This document shows, piece by piece, positions 38,106-45,530 of a stretch of 64,000 nt of DNA. The position numbers and the translations under genes were made by a program. The stretch's first letter is position 1, and the number at the start of each line of letters is the position of its first letter. The stretch is from NCBI GenBank assembly GCA_963675365.2, contig CAXXVA010000001.1, positions 620,001 to 684,000 of the forward strand. The letters run 5' to 3'. The notes beneath the pieces are model-generated. The model was not told the DNA's origin. It did not search any database and saw only the letters and a list, made by a program, of their open reading frames with translations. The DNA is from CAXXOK01 sp963675365. GTDB taxonomy: Bacteria; Bacillota; Clostridia; Christensenellales; Aristaeellaceae.

Positions 38106-38270
38106 TCAATCGTCGATGGGTTCAAAGTACTCTTTGGTGACGAAGCACACCGGGCAAACCCAGTCGTCCGGGATATCTTCAAACGCGGTGCCGGGGGCGA
38201 TGCCGCCGTCCGGGTCGCCCTCGGCGGGATCATAGATATAGCCGCAGGGTACGCACAGATATTTCTGCAT
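38106..38270 (-). CDS. Rubredoxin
   Basis: 54 aa one-iron electron carrier. The two knuckles CVPCGYIYDP and CPVCFVTKEYFEP supply the four cysteines, and PDDWVCP is typical. GGAGAGGAGAAAACC stands before the ATG. It is placed 13 bases before hcp, so it probably feeds electrons to Hcp or to desulfoferrodoxin. Confidence 0.95.
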   Translation of the reverse strand: MQKYLCVPCGYIYDPAEGDPDGGIAPGTAFEDIPDDWVCPVCFVTKEYFEPIDD

Positions 38271-38290
38271 GGTTTTCTCCTCTCCGGCCG

Positions 38291-38596
38291 TCAGCCGAAC
38301 GCCTTTACGATCCAGAGTTCCAGCGTGTCCGCATGGGGATTGAAACCCTGCATCACCGTGCCCTCGGGGATTTTCAGCACGTCTCCCCTCCGGTATTCGT
38401 GCGCGGGCTGATCGCCCAGCACGAGCGAGAGATACCCGCGCATCACGGTCATATACACGGTCGCGTTGGCGGTATGCTTTGGAAAGCTCTCGCCTTTGGG
38501 CAGCACGATGTGGTTCAGGTGCAGGGCTTCTTCCTTGACGACCTGCTCCATGGTTTTGATATCGTCCGCCGTGTAGTGAAAGGCTTGCTCGATCAT
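38291..38596 (-). CDS. Small cupin-domain protein
   Basis: 101 aa single-domain cupin. LPKGESFPKHTANATVYMTVMRG and the second block RRGDVLKIPEGTVMQGFNPHADTLELWIV form the barrel. The first motif has only one clear His, so metal binding is uncertain. GGAGGACTGATCC, inside the end of the upstream ferredoxin gene, serves as ribosome site, which implies coupling. Such cupins often accompany hcp in anaerobes and their role is unknown. Confidence 0.85.
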   Translation of the reverse strand: MIEQAFHYTADDIKTMEQVVKEEALHLNHIVLPKGESFPKHTANATVYMTVMRGYLSLVLGDQPAHEYRRGDVLKIPEGTVMQGFNPHADTLELWIVKAFG

Positions 38597-38599
38597 GGA

Positions 38600-39319
38600 T
38601 CAGTCCTCCAGTACGTTGCCGTCGGTCGATAGGGTGATCACGTGCCACGGCAGCATTTTGCCGGACTGTACGATGGCGTTTTTCACCGCGGTCACAATGC
38701 CGCCGCAGCAGGGAACCTCCATACGCAGCACGGTGACGCTTTTGATCTCGTTGGCGCTCAGGATCGCCGCGAGTTTCTCGGAATAGTCCACGCCGTCCAG
38801 CTTCGGGCACCCGATCAGGGTGATGCGGTTTTTCATAAACTCATTGTGGACGTTGGCATAGGCATAGGCGGTGCAGCTGGCGGCGATCAGCAGATTCGCC
38901 TGGTGAAAATACGGGGCGGCGACCGGCGCGAGCTTGATCTGGCAGGGCCACTGGCGGAGTTCCGACACTGCGGCTGCGCTTTGCACAACCGGCGCCTGCA
39001 CGCGTTCGATCGTGCGGGACTGCGTGCCGGGGCAGCCGCAGACCAAGGGCTTTGGCGCGGGCGCGGCGGCCCTGCTCTGCCTTTCCTGCTGGTGCTGCAT
39101 GGCGTAGGCTTCGTCAAACGCTTCCGCGTCGCGCTCCTCGACGGTAATGGCGTCCACTGGACAATGCGGCAGGCACGCGCCAAGGCCGTCGCAGTAGCTT
39201 TCGGACAAAAGCTTCGCTTTACCGTCCACAAGCGCGATAGCGCCCTCATGACAGGCGTCCACGCACAGGCCGCAGCCGTTGCATTTTTCTTCGTCGATCA
39301 CCACAATATTGCGTTTCAT
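38600..39319 (-). CDS. Hcp-associated 4Fe-4S ferredoxin-domain protein
   Basis: 239 aa. Residues 1-60 hold two Fe-S sites, CNGCGLCVDACHEGAI and the unusual CDGLGACLPHCP. A Pro/Ala/Gln-rich hinge (about 65-105) follows. The C-terminal region of about 130 aa has CTAYAYANVHNEFMKNRITLIGCPKLD and VPCCGGIV and may bind another cofactor. First gene of the hcp operon, with GAGGAG before the ATG at 39319. A role as electron donor to Hcp is inferred from position. Confidence 0.8.
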   Translation of the reverse strand: MKRNIVVIDEEKCNGCGLCVDACHEGAIALVDGKAKLLSESYCDGLGACLPHCPVDAITVEERDAEAFDEAYAMQHQQERQSRAAAPAPKPLVCGCPGTQSRTIERVQAPVVQSAAAVSELRQWPCQIKLAPVAAPYFHQANLLIAASCTAYAYANVHNEFMKNRITLIGCPKLDGVDYSEKLAAILSANEIKSVTVLRMEVPCCGGIVTAVKNAIVQSGKMLPWHVITLSTDGNVLED

Positions 39320-39345
39320 TGTTTTTCTCCTCATACATACATTGG

Positions 39346-39374
39346 TTGACTTTCCATTGTTATCTTATTATGAT
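39346..39374 (+). promoter_or_regulatory. Promoter of the Crp/Fnr regulator next to hcp
   Basis: TTGACT (39346-39351), 17 bases, TATGAT (39369-39374). The -10 overlaps the ATG codons at 39370 and 39373, which rules them out as starts. Confidence 0.75.
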
Positions 39375-39388
39375 GAGGAAGAAGTTTC

Positions 39389-39404
39389 TGTATCCACAGA
39401 TACA
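39389..39404. promoter_or_regulatory. Candidate Crp/Fnr-family operator
   Basis: Perfect 16-bp dyad TGTATCCACAGATACA, i.e. TGTAT-N6-ATACA, with the same half-site spacing as CRP sites. It lies just downstream of the regulator's own start point and about 70 bases before the hcp operon's first codon. Confidence 0.5.
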
Positions 39405-39420
39405 AACGGTGGTGTTTTTA

Positions 39421-40116
39421 TTGGAACAATCGTACCGGGATGCGCTGCAAAGCGCCGCGCTGTTCCGGGGCATCGCGCCAGATGATTTGGAAGCGTTGTT
39501 TTCGTGCTTCAATCCGTTTGTCAAACGCTACGAAAAGGGCGAAATCGCCGCCGCCGCCGGAGACCCGCTGACCGGCGTTGGCATCGTGGTCGGCGGCGAG
39601 GTGGAAATCCTGCACGAAAACGCGTCGGGCAGTAAATCGCTGCTGACGTTTATCGGACAGGGGCAGACCTTCGGCGAGGTCGCGGCCTTCGCCGGGCAAA
39701 CGGTTTGGCCCGCCACCGTGACCGCGCGAAAGGAAAGCGTGCTGATGTTCATCCCGCCGGCGCGTTTTCTGGGCAACTGCCGGCGCGCCTGCGATTTTCA
39801 TAAAACGCTGGTGCAGAATATGCTCAAAATCCTGTCCGAAAAGGCTATCCGGCTGAACAAGAAGGTAGAGTATCTGGAAATCAAGGGCATACGCCAAAAG
39901 CTCTGCGCGTATCTTTTGGAGCAGCGCAAGGTCAACGGTTCGGATACGTTCATCCTCCCGATGAGCAAAAGCGAGCTGGCGGACTACCTGAGCGTATCCC
40001 GCCCATCCATGTCGCGGGAGCTAGGGCAGATGCGCGATCAAAAGCTATTGGATTTTTATCTGTCGAGCGTCCGGCTGCTGAATGTGACGGCAATCAAAAA
40101 CATCGCGTCCTCGTAG
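39421..40116 (+). CDS. Crp/Fnr family regulator (HcpR-like by context)
   Basis: 231 aa from a TTG start. Cyclic-nucleotide-binding-like barrel about 15-120 (GIVVGGEVEILHENASGSKSL, FGEVAAFAGQ), long helix, then HTH with MSKSELADYLSVSRPSMSRELGQM. No N-terminal FNR cysteine cluster. Translation from the upstream ATGs is excluded by the promoter position. GGTGGTG 7 bases before TTG is the best ribosome site, and GTG 39412 is an alternative. Divergence from the ferredoxin-cupin-rubredoxin-hcp operon suggests an HcpR-type nitrosative stress regulator. Confidence 0.85.
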   Translation: MEQSYRDALQSAALFRGIAPDDLEALFSCFNPFVKRYEKGEIAAAAGDPLTGVGIVVGGEVEILHENASGSKSLLTFIGQGQTFGEVAAFAGQTVWPATVTARKESVLMFIPPARFLGNCRRACDFHKTLVQNMLKILSEKAIRLNKKVEYLEIKGIRQKLCAYLLEQRKVNGSDTFILPMSKSELADYLSVSRPSMSRELGQMRDQKLLDFYLSSVRLLNVTAIKNIASS

Positions 40117-40132
40117 GACGCGATGGTTGTTT
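40101..40132 (+). terminator. Terminator overlapping the regulator's stop codon
   Basis: CATCGCGTCC / GGACGCGATG with loop TCGTA. The stem includes the last codons and the TAG. Tail GTTGTTTTA. Confidence 0.7.
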
Positions 40133-40809
40133 TATTCTTCGGTGCTCTTTTCCAGCGTAATGGTCTCCCCATAGTCCATGTACAGCAGATTGTCCGGCGT
40201 GAATTTGGCGGGATCGGCGCTGAACCAGTGAATGGGCGTGTTGTGCTTCGCCCCGACCAGCGCGGCGCACTCCATGGCCTCCGCCGCGTCCATGTTGTAC
40301 TTGCCGTCGATGGGGAAAAACGCGTAATCCACGTTGTACTGCTTAAGATCGGCCATCGAATCCAGCTTACTGGTATCGGACGCGAAATAGACCGTAACGC
40401 CGTCAAACTGGATGATAAAGCCGTTGGTCTCCTTGATGTTATGGTTCTTGTTCTTGGCGGGCACGGGAATGATCGTAACCTCGCCGATTGTAAAGGTGTT
40501 GTGGCTGCCGTCCTTGTTGATGGTCTGCTTGACGCGCAGGACTTGGCAGCCGTCGGCCTGCGGCACGAGCTTGACCTGGTTGTGGTCGGAGTGCTCGTGC
40601 GACACGAGGATAATGTCCGCGTCGTGCTCGTAGGTATAGCCCTTGATTTCGTACGGATCAATGTAGATCACCGTGCCTTCGGCGGTGATGATCATCAGGT
40701 GCGCGTGGCCGATATAGGTCAGCGTGGGTTGCGCCGCTTCCTCCGCGCCTGCCATCGGCAGCACGCAAAGCACCATGGCGGCGGCGAAAAGCGCCAGTGT
40801 TTTTTTCAT
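40132..40809 (-). CDS. Secreted metallo-beta-lactamase-fold hydrolase (UlaG-like)
   Basis: 225 aa. Signal peptide KKTLALFAAAMVLCVLPMAGA. The metal motif SHEHSDHNQVK, the VYFASDTS segment and the late HNTPIHW histidine match the UlaG/YtnP-like branch of MBL-fold hydrolases. Substrate unknown. Export of such a protein is less common than a cytoplasmic location. GGAGGAAATCCTC precedes the ATG. Confidence 0.85.
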   Translation of the reverse strand: MKKTLALFAAAMVLCVLPMAGAEEAAQPTLTYIGHAHLMIITAEGTVIYIDPYEIKGYTYEHDADIILVSHEHSDHNQVKLVPQADGCQVLRVKQTINKDGSHNTFTIGEVTIIPVPAKNKNHNIKETNGFIIQFDGVTVYFASDTSKLDSMADLKQYNVDYAFFPIDGKYNMDAAEAMECAALVGAKHNTPIHWFSADPAKFTPDNLLYMDYGETITLEKSTEE

Positions 40810-40909
40810 GAGGATTTCCTCCTGTATATGAAGCGGTCGTGAATTGCTGTTTCATCGTCGGTTTGTCCAGCATGCAACGATTTCAATATAGGAAAGCCGG
40901 CCCTGTTTG

Positions 40910-41860
40910 TCAAGGCCGCCCTTTACGTGTTTCGTTTTTTACCAGACAGACGCAGACCAGATAGCGCTTGCTTTCGTCAAACGGCCAGAGCAGATATTGT
41001 GCGTTCGCAGCGCCGGTTCTGTTTTGAAAATCCTGTATGCCGATTTGCGAGAGTTCGGAACCATATTCCGCAATCAGCGTTTCCGCGTCCCGCGCGTTCA
41101 CCCTGCCGTCCTTCGCCGCGCTGTGCGCGTCGCGGTAGGCTTTGCCGTTCATTTCCATCTCGATCATATCCGATAACAGCACGATCAAACCGCCGGGCGC
41201 GCAGGCGTTCAGGAGCATGGCATTGTAGCGGGTCAGGATGCCCGGCATCGCGCCGTAGGCGGCATTGAGCATCAGGTTCAGGTCGGCCATATTGTACAGT
41301 TCTGCCTCGTAGAGGAGCTTTAGAAACACCTCGATCTGCGTGTAAAGAAGCTGGGTGTACACCGGGCAGGAGACGACGAGCGGAAACGGTTGCGGTAATA
41401 TCTGCGCGGGAGCGGCGGACAACGCGGTGATTGTAGTTTGGATATGATCGGCGAGCGCTCGCGCAGGGGCTTTCCTGCGGACGCGCGCCTCCAGTTCGTC
41501 AAAGAACCCCGTCCGCACAGCCCCCGTGTAATCGGACTGGACGGTGGTTATTTTCGCACGCTCGGGTTCGGTCAGGTTTTGACGGTCTATCCCCCGCTCC
41601 ATCGCGTCGGTATCGGCGTCGGACAGGGTGAGGGCGGATAGCTTCCCGCACAGAAAGCGCAGGTCGATATCGTTCAGGTTTCCGGCAGCTAAAATCAGCG
41701 CGCGGTCAATGTGCGGGTACAGCGCAAAGGCCTCGCCGATGAGCGCCGAAACGCGCGCGCGGTAGCCGCTCCACGCGTTATATTTGCGCAGTAGATCGCC
41801 GCTCCTGTTCACATCGCGGTTGAAAGCCTCCACGGTGAAATTCTTCAGCTTGAACGCCAT
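40910..41860 (-). CDS. Uncharacterised protein with a possible SAM-methyltransferase-like domain
   Basis: 316 aa, not confidently recognised. RALILAAGNLNDIDLRFLCG followed by ALTLSDADTDAM resembles motifs I and II of class I methyltransferases (glycine loop with N instead of a third G, then an acidic strand end). ACAPGGLIVLLSDMIEME may be motif IV-like. The N-terminus (FTVEAFNRDVNRSGDLLRKYNAWSGY) is positively charged and helical. GGAGGGATT lies before the ATG. No partner gene is evident. Confidence 0.5.
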   Translation of the reverse strand: MAFKLKNFTVEAFNRDVNRSGDLLRKYNAWSGYRARVSALIGEAFALYPHIDRALILAAGNLNDIDLRFLCGKLSALTLSDADTDAMERGIDRQNLTEPERAKITTVQSDYTGAVRTGFFDELEARVRRKAPARALADHIQTTITALSAAPAQILPQPFPLVVSCPVYTQLLYTQIEVFLKLLYEAELYNMADLNLMLNAAYGAMPGILTRYNAMLLNACAPGGLIVLLSDMIEMEMNGKAYRDAHSAAKDGRVNARDAETLIAEYGSELSQIGIQDFQNRTGAANAQYLLWPFDESKRYLVCVCLVKNETRKGRP

Positions 41861-41939
41861 AATCCCTCCAGAAAACCATGCTTACAACATAACAATCATA
41901 TCATAAAAACAGACAGCTTGTTCAGACTGCCCAAGATGT

Positions 41940-42000
41940 TAGAAAGCAAGGGTGGCAAGGGGTTGCGCTTATTCGTTTGTAAGCGATGCCCCTTGCTGTC
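41940..42000. repeat. 3'-end structured repeat, copy B
   Basis: Stem GCAAGGGG...CCCCTTGC enclosing GCGCTTA-TTCGTT-TGTAAGC. The same core as 57316-57352, where the outer stem is GCAAAGG...CCTTTGC (compensatory change). It lies 3' of the MBX-like operon. Confidence 0.6.
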
Positions 42001-42044
42001 CCGAGGCTGACAACATAGATTAAGTATTCTGGGCGAGCTGAATA

Positions 42045-42070
42045 AAAAAGAGGGCTTCCGCCCTCTTTTT
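42045..42070. terminator. Terminator of the MBX-like operon
   Basis: AAAAAGAGGGC-TTCC-GCCCTCTTTTT, 6 bases after the stop of the last gene. Confidence 0.9.
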
Positions 42071-42075
42071 CATTG

Positions 42076-43902
42076 TTACTTCTTTTTTGTTCTCAAGTAA
42101 TGATCGATGCCGACCGCCGCATTATGCCCGTCGGCGACGCCGTTGATGATATCCATCCCGCGGATGATATCGCCGCCCGCGTACAGGCCGGGGACGCCGC
42201 GCACCTGACCGTCCTTGTTGACGACGATCTTGCCGCGCTCGATCTTCACCTGATCTTTGAGCTCTTCGGGCAGGAAGGTCAAGTCCGACATCTGGCCGAT
42301 CGCCAGGTAGACCTGCTTGCCATCGACGACGATTTTGTCGTCGTGGTCAAACTGCGGATTGAAGCGGTGGTCCTCGTCAAACAGCTGCACGCACTTGCTG
42401 GCTTCGATGCCGGTCAGCTTGCCGCCCTTATCCGTGACGATCTTCTGGGGTCCGTAGCCGAGGTTAAAGATGATCCCTTCCTCGCCGCCCTCTTCCACTT
42501 CTTCTTTATCGGCGGGAATCTGGGTCTCATTTTCCAGCGCCAGCATTTTCACGGACGATTTGCCGTACTTCTCGTTCTGGAAGCGCACCAGCGTACGCGC
42601 GACGTCAAACGCCACGTTGCCGGAGCCCACGACCACTACGTCGTCCTCGATGGCGGGCATCTTGCCGCGTCCGGTTTCATAGTCGGTGGAAGCGGCCAGG
42701 AACGGCATCGCCATCTTCACGTTTTCGTGCTCTACGCCGGGGATTTGCAGCCCGCGCGTATGCGGATAGCCGGTGGCGATGAACACCGCGTCGAACTTGG
42801 TTTGGAGATCGTTAAACTTCACGTCTTTGCCGACTACGGTATTCGTGTGGATTTTCACACCGAGCTTCTCGATGAACGCGATATCGTGGCTCGTTACCTC
42901 GTCAGGCAGGCGGTACTTGGGCGCGCCGTAGCGCATGGGGCCGCCGGCAAGCGGCATGCGCTCGAACACTTCCACGTCATACCCCAGCGTTCCCAGGTAG
43001 TACGCGGCGGAAAGGCCAGCCGAGCCGGCGCCGATGATGGCGATCTTGCCCTCGCCCTTTTTGGAGACCTGCGCCATAACGACTTTTTCATATTCTTCGT
43101 CGGGCATGTTATCCACAATATAGCGCTTCAGCCAGCGGATGGCGATAGCCTCGCCGCGATTACTGATCGCGCAGGCCGTTTCGCACTTGTGGGTGCAGAT
43201 GCGCCCGCAGACCGACGGCAGCGGGTTGGTCTGGTAGAGCCAGTTGAGGCCCGCCGTAAGGTCGTCTTCCCAGATCGCGCGGATATACTCGGGAATGTTC
43301 ATGTGCGCGGGGCAGGTTTTGGTGCAGATGCCGCACTCCACGCAGCGGGAGGCTTCGGCCTTTGCCATGTCCTTGGAGAACCCGCGGACGATTTCGATGA
43401 ACGATTGCTTGCGTTCCTCCGCGCCCACGTGCTCCATGGGCTTGCGCTCGAGGTCCAACAGGTCGCTGGACTCGGTTTTCACGTAGCCTTCCTTGTGCTC
43501 GCGGCCCGTGATATCGTTCGCGCCCGGCATGAAGATGAAATCCTCCGGGTTGGGGGAATTGTAAAGGTATTCCTTGGTCAGGCTCAAAGAGCCGGAGGTG
43601 CAGATGTCCACGCACAGGGCGCAGAAGCAGCAGCGGCCGTAGTCGATCACCGGGCGTTCGGGCTTGGAGCCGTCCACGTCCGGAAGCTCCTTGCGCTCGA
43701 CCATCGAAATGGCGTTGGTCGGGCACACCTCCGAGCAGGTGCCGCAGCCGATGCACTTGTCCCAGTCGTTAACGTGAAAACCGCGGTAGTTGTCCTGCGA
43801 CTCGCGCGGATGCTTGAAAATGTCGTCCATCGCCACGGTAACGGGCTTCTTGAACAGATATTTCCATCCCTTGAAAGGAGCGAATATGCTTGTTTTTTTC
43901 AT
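42076..43902 (-). CDS. MbxN/NuoI-like ferredoxin subunit fused to a GltD/NfnL-like FAD-NAD(P)H oxidoreductase
   Basis: 608 aa. Residues 45-105 form the complex-I-type 2[4Fe-4S] subunit (C50-x2-C53-x2-C56-x3-C60; C91, C94, C97, C101). Residues 185-245 form the GltD-type Fe-S domain (C187, C190, C193, C197 and C232, C236, C240, C244). FAD site GAGSAG at 291-296; nucleotide site GSGNVA at 426-431. The Arg pair that usually binds the NADPH phosphate after this strand is replaced by LALENET (454-460), with acidic residues that would favour NADH. It would link the membrane complex to the pyridine nucleotide pool. Last gene of the operon. GATAGGAG precedes the ATG. Confidence 0.85.
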   Translation of the reverse strand: MKKTSIFAPFKGWKYLFKKPVTVAMDDIFKHPRESQDNYRGFHVNDWDKCIGCGTCSEVCPTNAISMVERKELPDVDGSKPERPVIDYGRCCFCALCVDICTSGSLSLTKEYLYNSPNPEDFIFMPGANDITGREHKEGYVKTESSDLLDLERKPMEHVGAEERKQSFIEIVRGFSKDMAKAEASRCVECGICTKTCPAHMNIPEYIRAIWEDDLTAGLNWLYQTNPLPSVCGRICTHKCETACAISNRGEAIAIRWLKRYIVDNMPDEEYEKVVMAQVSKKGEGKIAIIGAGSAGLSAAYYLGTLGYDVEVFERMPLAGGPMRYGAPKYRLPDEVTSHDIAFIEKLGVKIHTNTVVGKDVKFNDLQTKFDAVFIATGYPHTRGLQIPGVEHENVKMAMPFLAASTDYETGRGKMPAIEDDVVVVGSGNVAFDVARTLVRFQNEKYGKSSVKMLALENETQIPADKEEVEEGGEEGIIFNLGYGPQKIVTDKGGKLTGIEASKCVQLFDEDHRFNPQFDHDDKIVVDGKQVYLAIGQMSDLTFLPEELKDQVKIERGKIVVNKDGQVRGVPGLYAGGDIIRGMDIINGVADGHNAAVGIDHYLRTKKK

Positions 43903-43911
43903 GTCGTACTC

Positions 43912-45018
43912 CTATCTGTCGATTTCCGGCGAGCAGATGCCCATCGTGTCAAACCAAAGCGCAGCGTCGTCGATCCGGTGGCCGGGCAGGTATTTCTCCA
44001 CGCCCAAAAGCCCCTGCGGGAACGATGCGCCGCGCACCGCCACGCGGTAGGGCATGATGCCGCCGTCCGACACCGTATAATAGCCGTATTCGCCGCGGCT
44101 GGCCTCGATGGCCGTATACACCTGCCCCTTTGGCACCTGCCAGCGCAGGGCGCTGCCGTCCAGCCCCTTTTCGCGCACCCTGCCCTCGGGCATCATATCC
44201 AGTACCTGGCGGATGATGCAGATGATCTGGTGCATTTCCAGCCACTTGAAGCGGATGCGGGTGTAGGCGTCGGAATAATTGGCCGTCGGAACGTCGAACT
44301 CCACCTTGTCGTAACGCGCATAGGGCGCGACCTTGCGGAGATCGTACGCCTTGCCGGTTGCCGAGCGCATGCCGATGCCCGTGACCCCAAGCTCCCACAC
44401 CACGTCGGCGGGCAGCATGATCTGGTCCTTGGTTCTGGCGATGATGGTGGGGTTGTTGAGCAGCAGATCCTCATAGTCGGGCAGCCTGCTCTCCAGATCG
44501 TCCACATAAGCGAGGATTTTCTTTTCGATGCCCTTGGGCAGGTCCTTGCGGACGCCGCCGATGACGATATACATGTGGTAGATGCGCTGACCGGTGATCT
44601 CCTCAAACAGGGTCAAAATCCCGTCGCGGTCGGCCTGCGCCCAGTACATGGCCGTGTACAGGCCCGTGGGGCCGCCGCAGCCGCCGAACGCCATCAGGTG
44701 CGCGGCGAGCCTGGCAAGCTCCAGAATCAGCATGCGGATCCAGTGCGCGCGCTCCGGCACTTCGATATTGGCCAACGTTTCCGCGTTGTTAGCGAACACC
44801 ATCTCGTTGGGATCGGGCTCCGGCACGCAGATGCGCGGGATAATGCCGATGTTGTTCATCCAGGTGCGGTTTTCCATGGTTTTTTCAAAGCCGCGGTGCA
44901 GCATGCCCGGCAGGAGGTACGACTTCTTGATGATGTCGCCTTCCACGTACATGTGGATGGAGGAGTTGCCGTGCATACCGGGATGCTGCGGGCCCAGGAA
45001 CAGCTTGACCTGTTTCAT
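43912..45018 (-). CDS. MbxL/NuoD-like large subunit without a complete Ni-Fe site
   Basis: 368 aa. FLGPQHPGMHG at the N-terminus and KYLPGHRIDDAALWFDTMG at the end are those of NuoD/group 4 hydrogenase large subunits. Of the two CxxC pairs that bind Ni-Fe, the first reads RICVPE (Cys64 kept, Glu67 in place of the second) and the last reads DTMGIC (Met359, Cys362 kept). Hydrogenase activity is therefore unlikely. Archaeal MbxL has similarly lost part of the site. The start overlaps the NuoC-like gene by 4 bases. Confidence 0.88.
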   Translation of the reverse strand: MKQVKLFLGPQHPGMHGNSSIHMYVEGDIIKKSYLLPGMLHRGFEKTMENRTWMNNIGIIPRICVPEPDPNEMVFANNAETLANIEVPERAHWIRMLILELARLAAHLMAFGGCGGPTGLYTAMYWAQADRDGILTLFEEITGQRIYHMYIVIGGVRKDLPKGIEKKILAYVDDLESRLPDYEDLLLNNPTIIARTKDQIMLPADVVWELGVTGIGMRSATGKAYDLRKVAPYARYDKVEFDVPTANYSDAYTRIRFKWLEMHQIICIIRQVLDMMPEGRVREKGLDGSALRWQVPKGQVYTAIEASRGEYGYYTVSDGGIMPYRVAVRGASFPQGLLGVEKYLPGHRIDDAALWFDTMGICSPEIDR

Positions 45019-45530
45019 TTGCCGTCACCCTCCTTTGAAAAGTCCTTTTTGTACTCCCGCGCCGGAAATTTCTTATCGGAGTACGCTTTGGAGTTGAAGT
45101 CCTTGCGCATGGGCGGAATATCGTCCCAGTTTTCCAGGAACAGCTGCTTAAAGGACATGTCGTTTCCCTCAAACTCTACGCCGAAAAACTCGTGCACGTC
45201 GCGCTCGTAGTACTGCGCGCCGGGATAGATGTTGGTCGCCGTCGTGAAGGTGGGATGGTTCCGATCCAGCCTCGTGCGCACCTGCAGGCGAACGCCCTTG
45301 TCCCAGTCAAACAGCAGATACACGAGCTGAAACTCGCCCTGCTCGATCCAGTCCACGCAGGAGAGCATGGACAACTGCCTGAACCCTTCGGCTTTCAGGT
45401 ACGCAAGCGCCGCGTGGACGTCGCCGGGTTTCAGGTCCAGCGCCGCCTGGTCGTCCCGCACGGGCACGACCCCGATCACGTCAAATTTCGCTTTGACGGC
45501 TTCTGTGATGCTTTCAATGTGTTTATTCAT
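45015..45530 (-). CDS. MbxK/NuoC-like subunit
   Basis: 171 aa, complex-I 30-kDa subunit family: LSMLSCVDWIEQGEFQLVYLLFD, RTRLDRNHPTFTTATNIYPGA and the signature YYERDVHEFFGVEFEGND. It scaffolds the peripheral arm next to the NuoB- and NuoD-like subunits. The ATG at 45530 lies inside the end of the NuoB-like gene (8-base overlap) with AAGGATGAG before it. The C-terminal tail is lysine-rich. Confidence 0.92.
   Translation of the reverse strand: MNKHIESITEAVKAKFDVIGVVPVRDDQAALDLKPGDVHAALAYLKAEGFRQLSMLSCVDWIEQGEFQLVYLLFDWDKGVRLQVRTRLDRNHPTFTTATNIYPGAQYYERDVHEFFGVEFEGNDMSFKQLFLENWDDIPPMRKDFNSKAYSDKKFPAREYKKDFSKEGDGK

Noticed and set aside
39319..39420. ATG at 39319 or 39370/39373 as start of the Crp/Fnr gene
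   Set aside because: These codons precede or overlap the -10 box, so they are not in the mRNA from this promoter.
43912..45018. Calling the complex a [NiFe]-hydrogenase
   Set aside because: The large subunit lacks one cysteine of each Ni-Fe pair, and there are no hydrogenase maturation genes nearby.
42073..45210. A 1045-codon open frame on the plus strand
   Set aside because: It lies wholly antisense to the NuoI/GltD-, NuoD- and NuoC-like genes, has no ribosome site and reads as His/Val/Ala-rich shadow sequence produced by the codon bias of the real genes.
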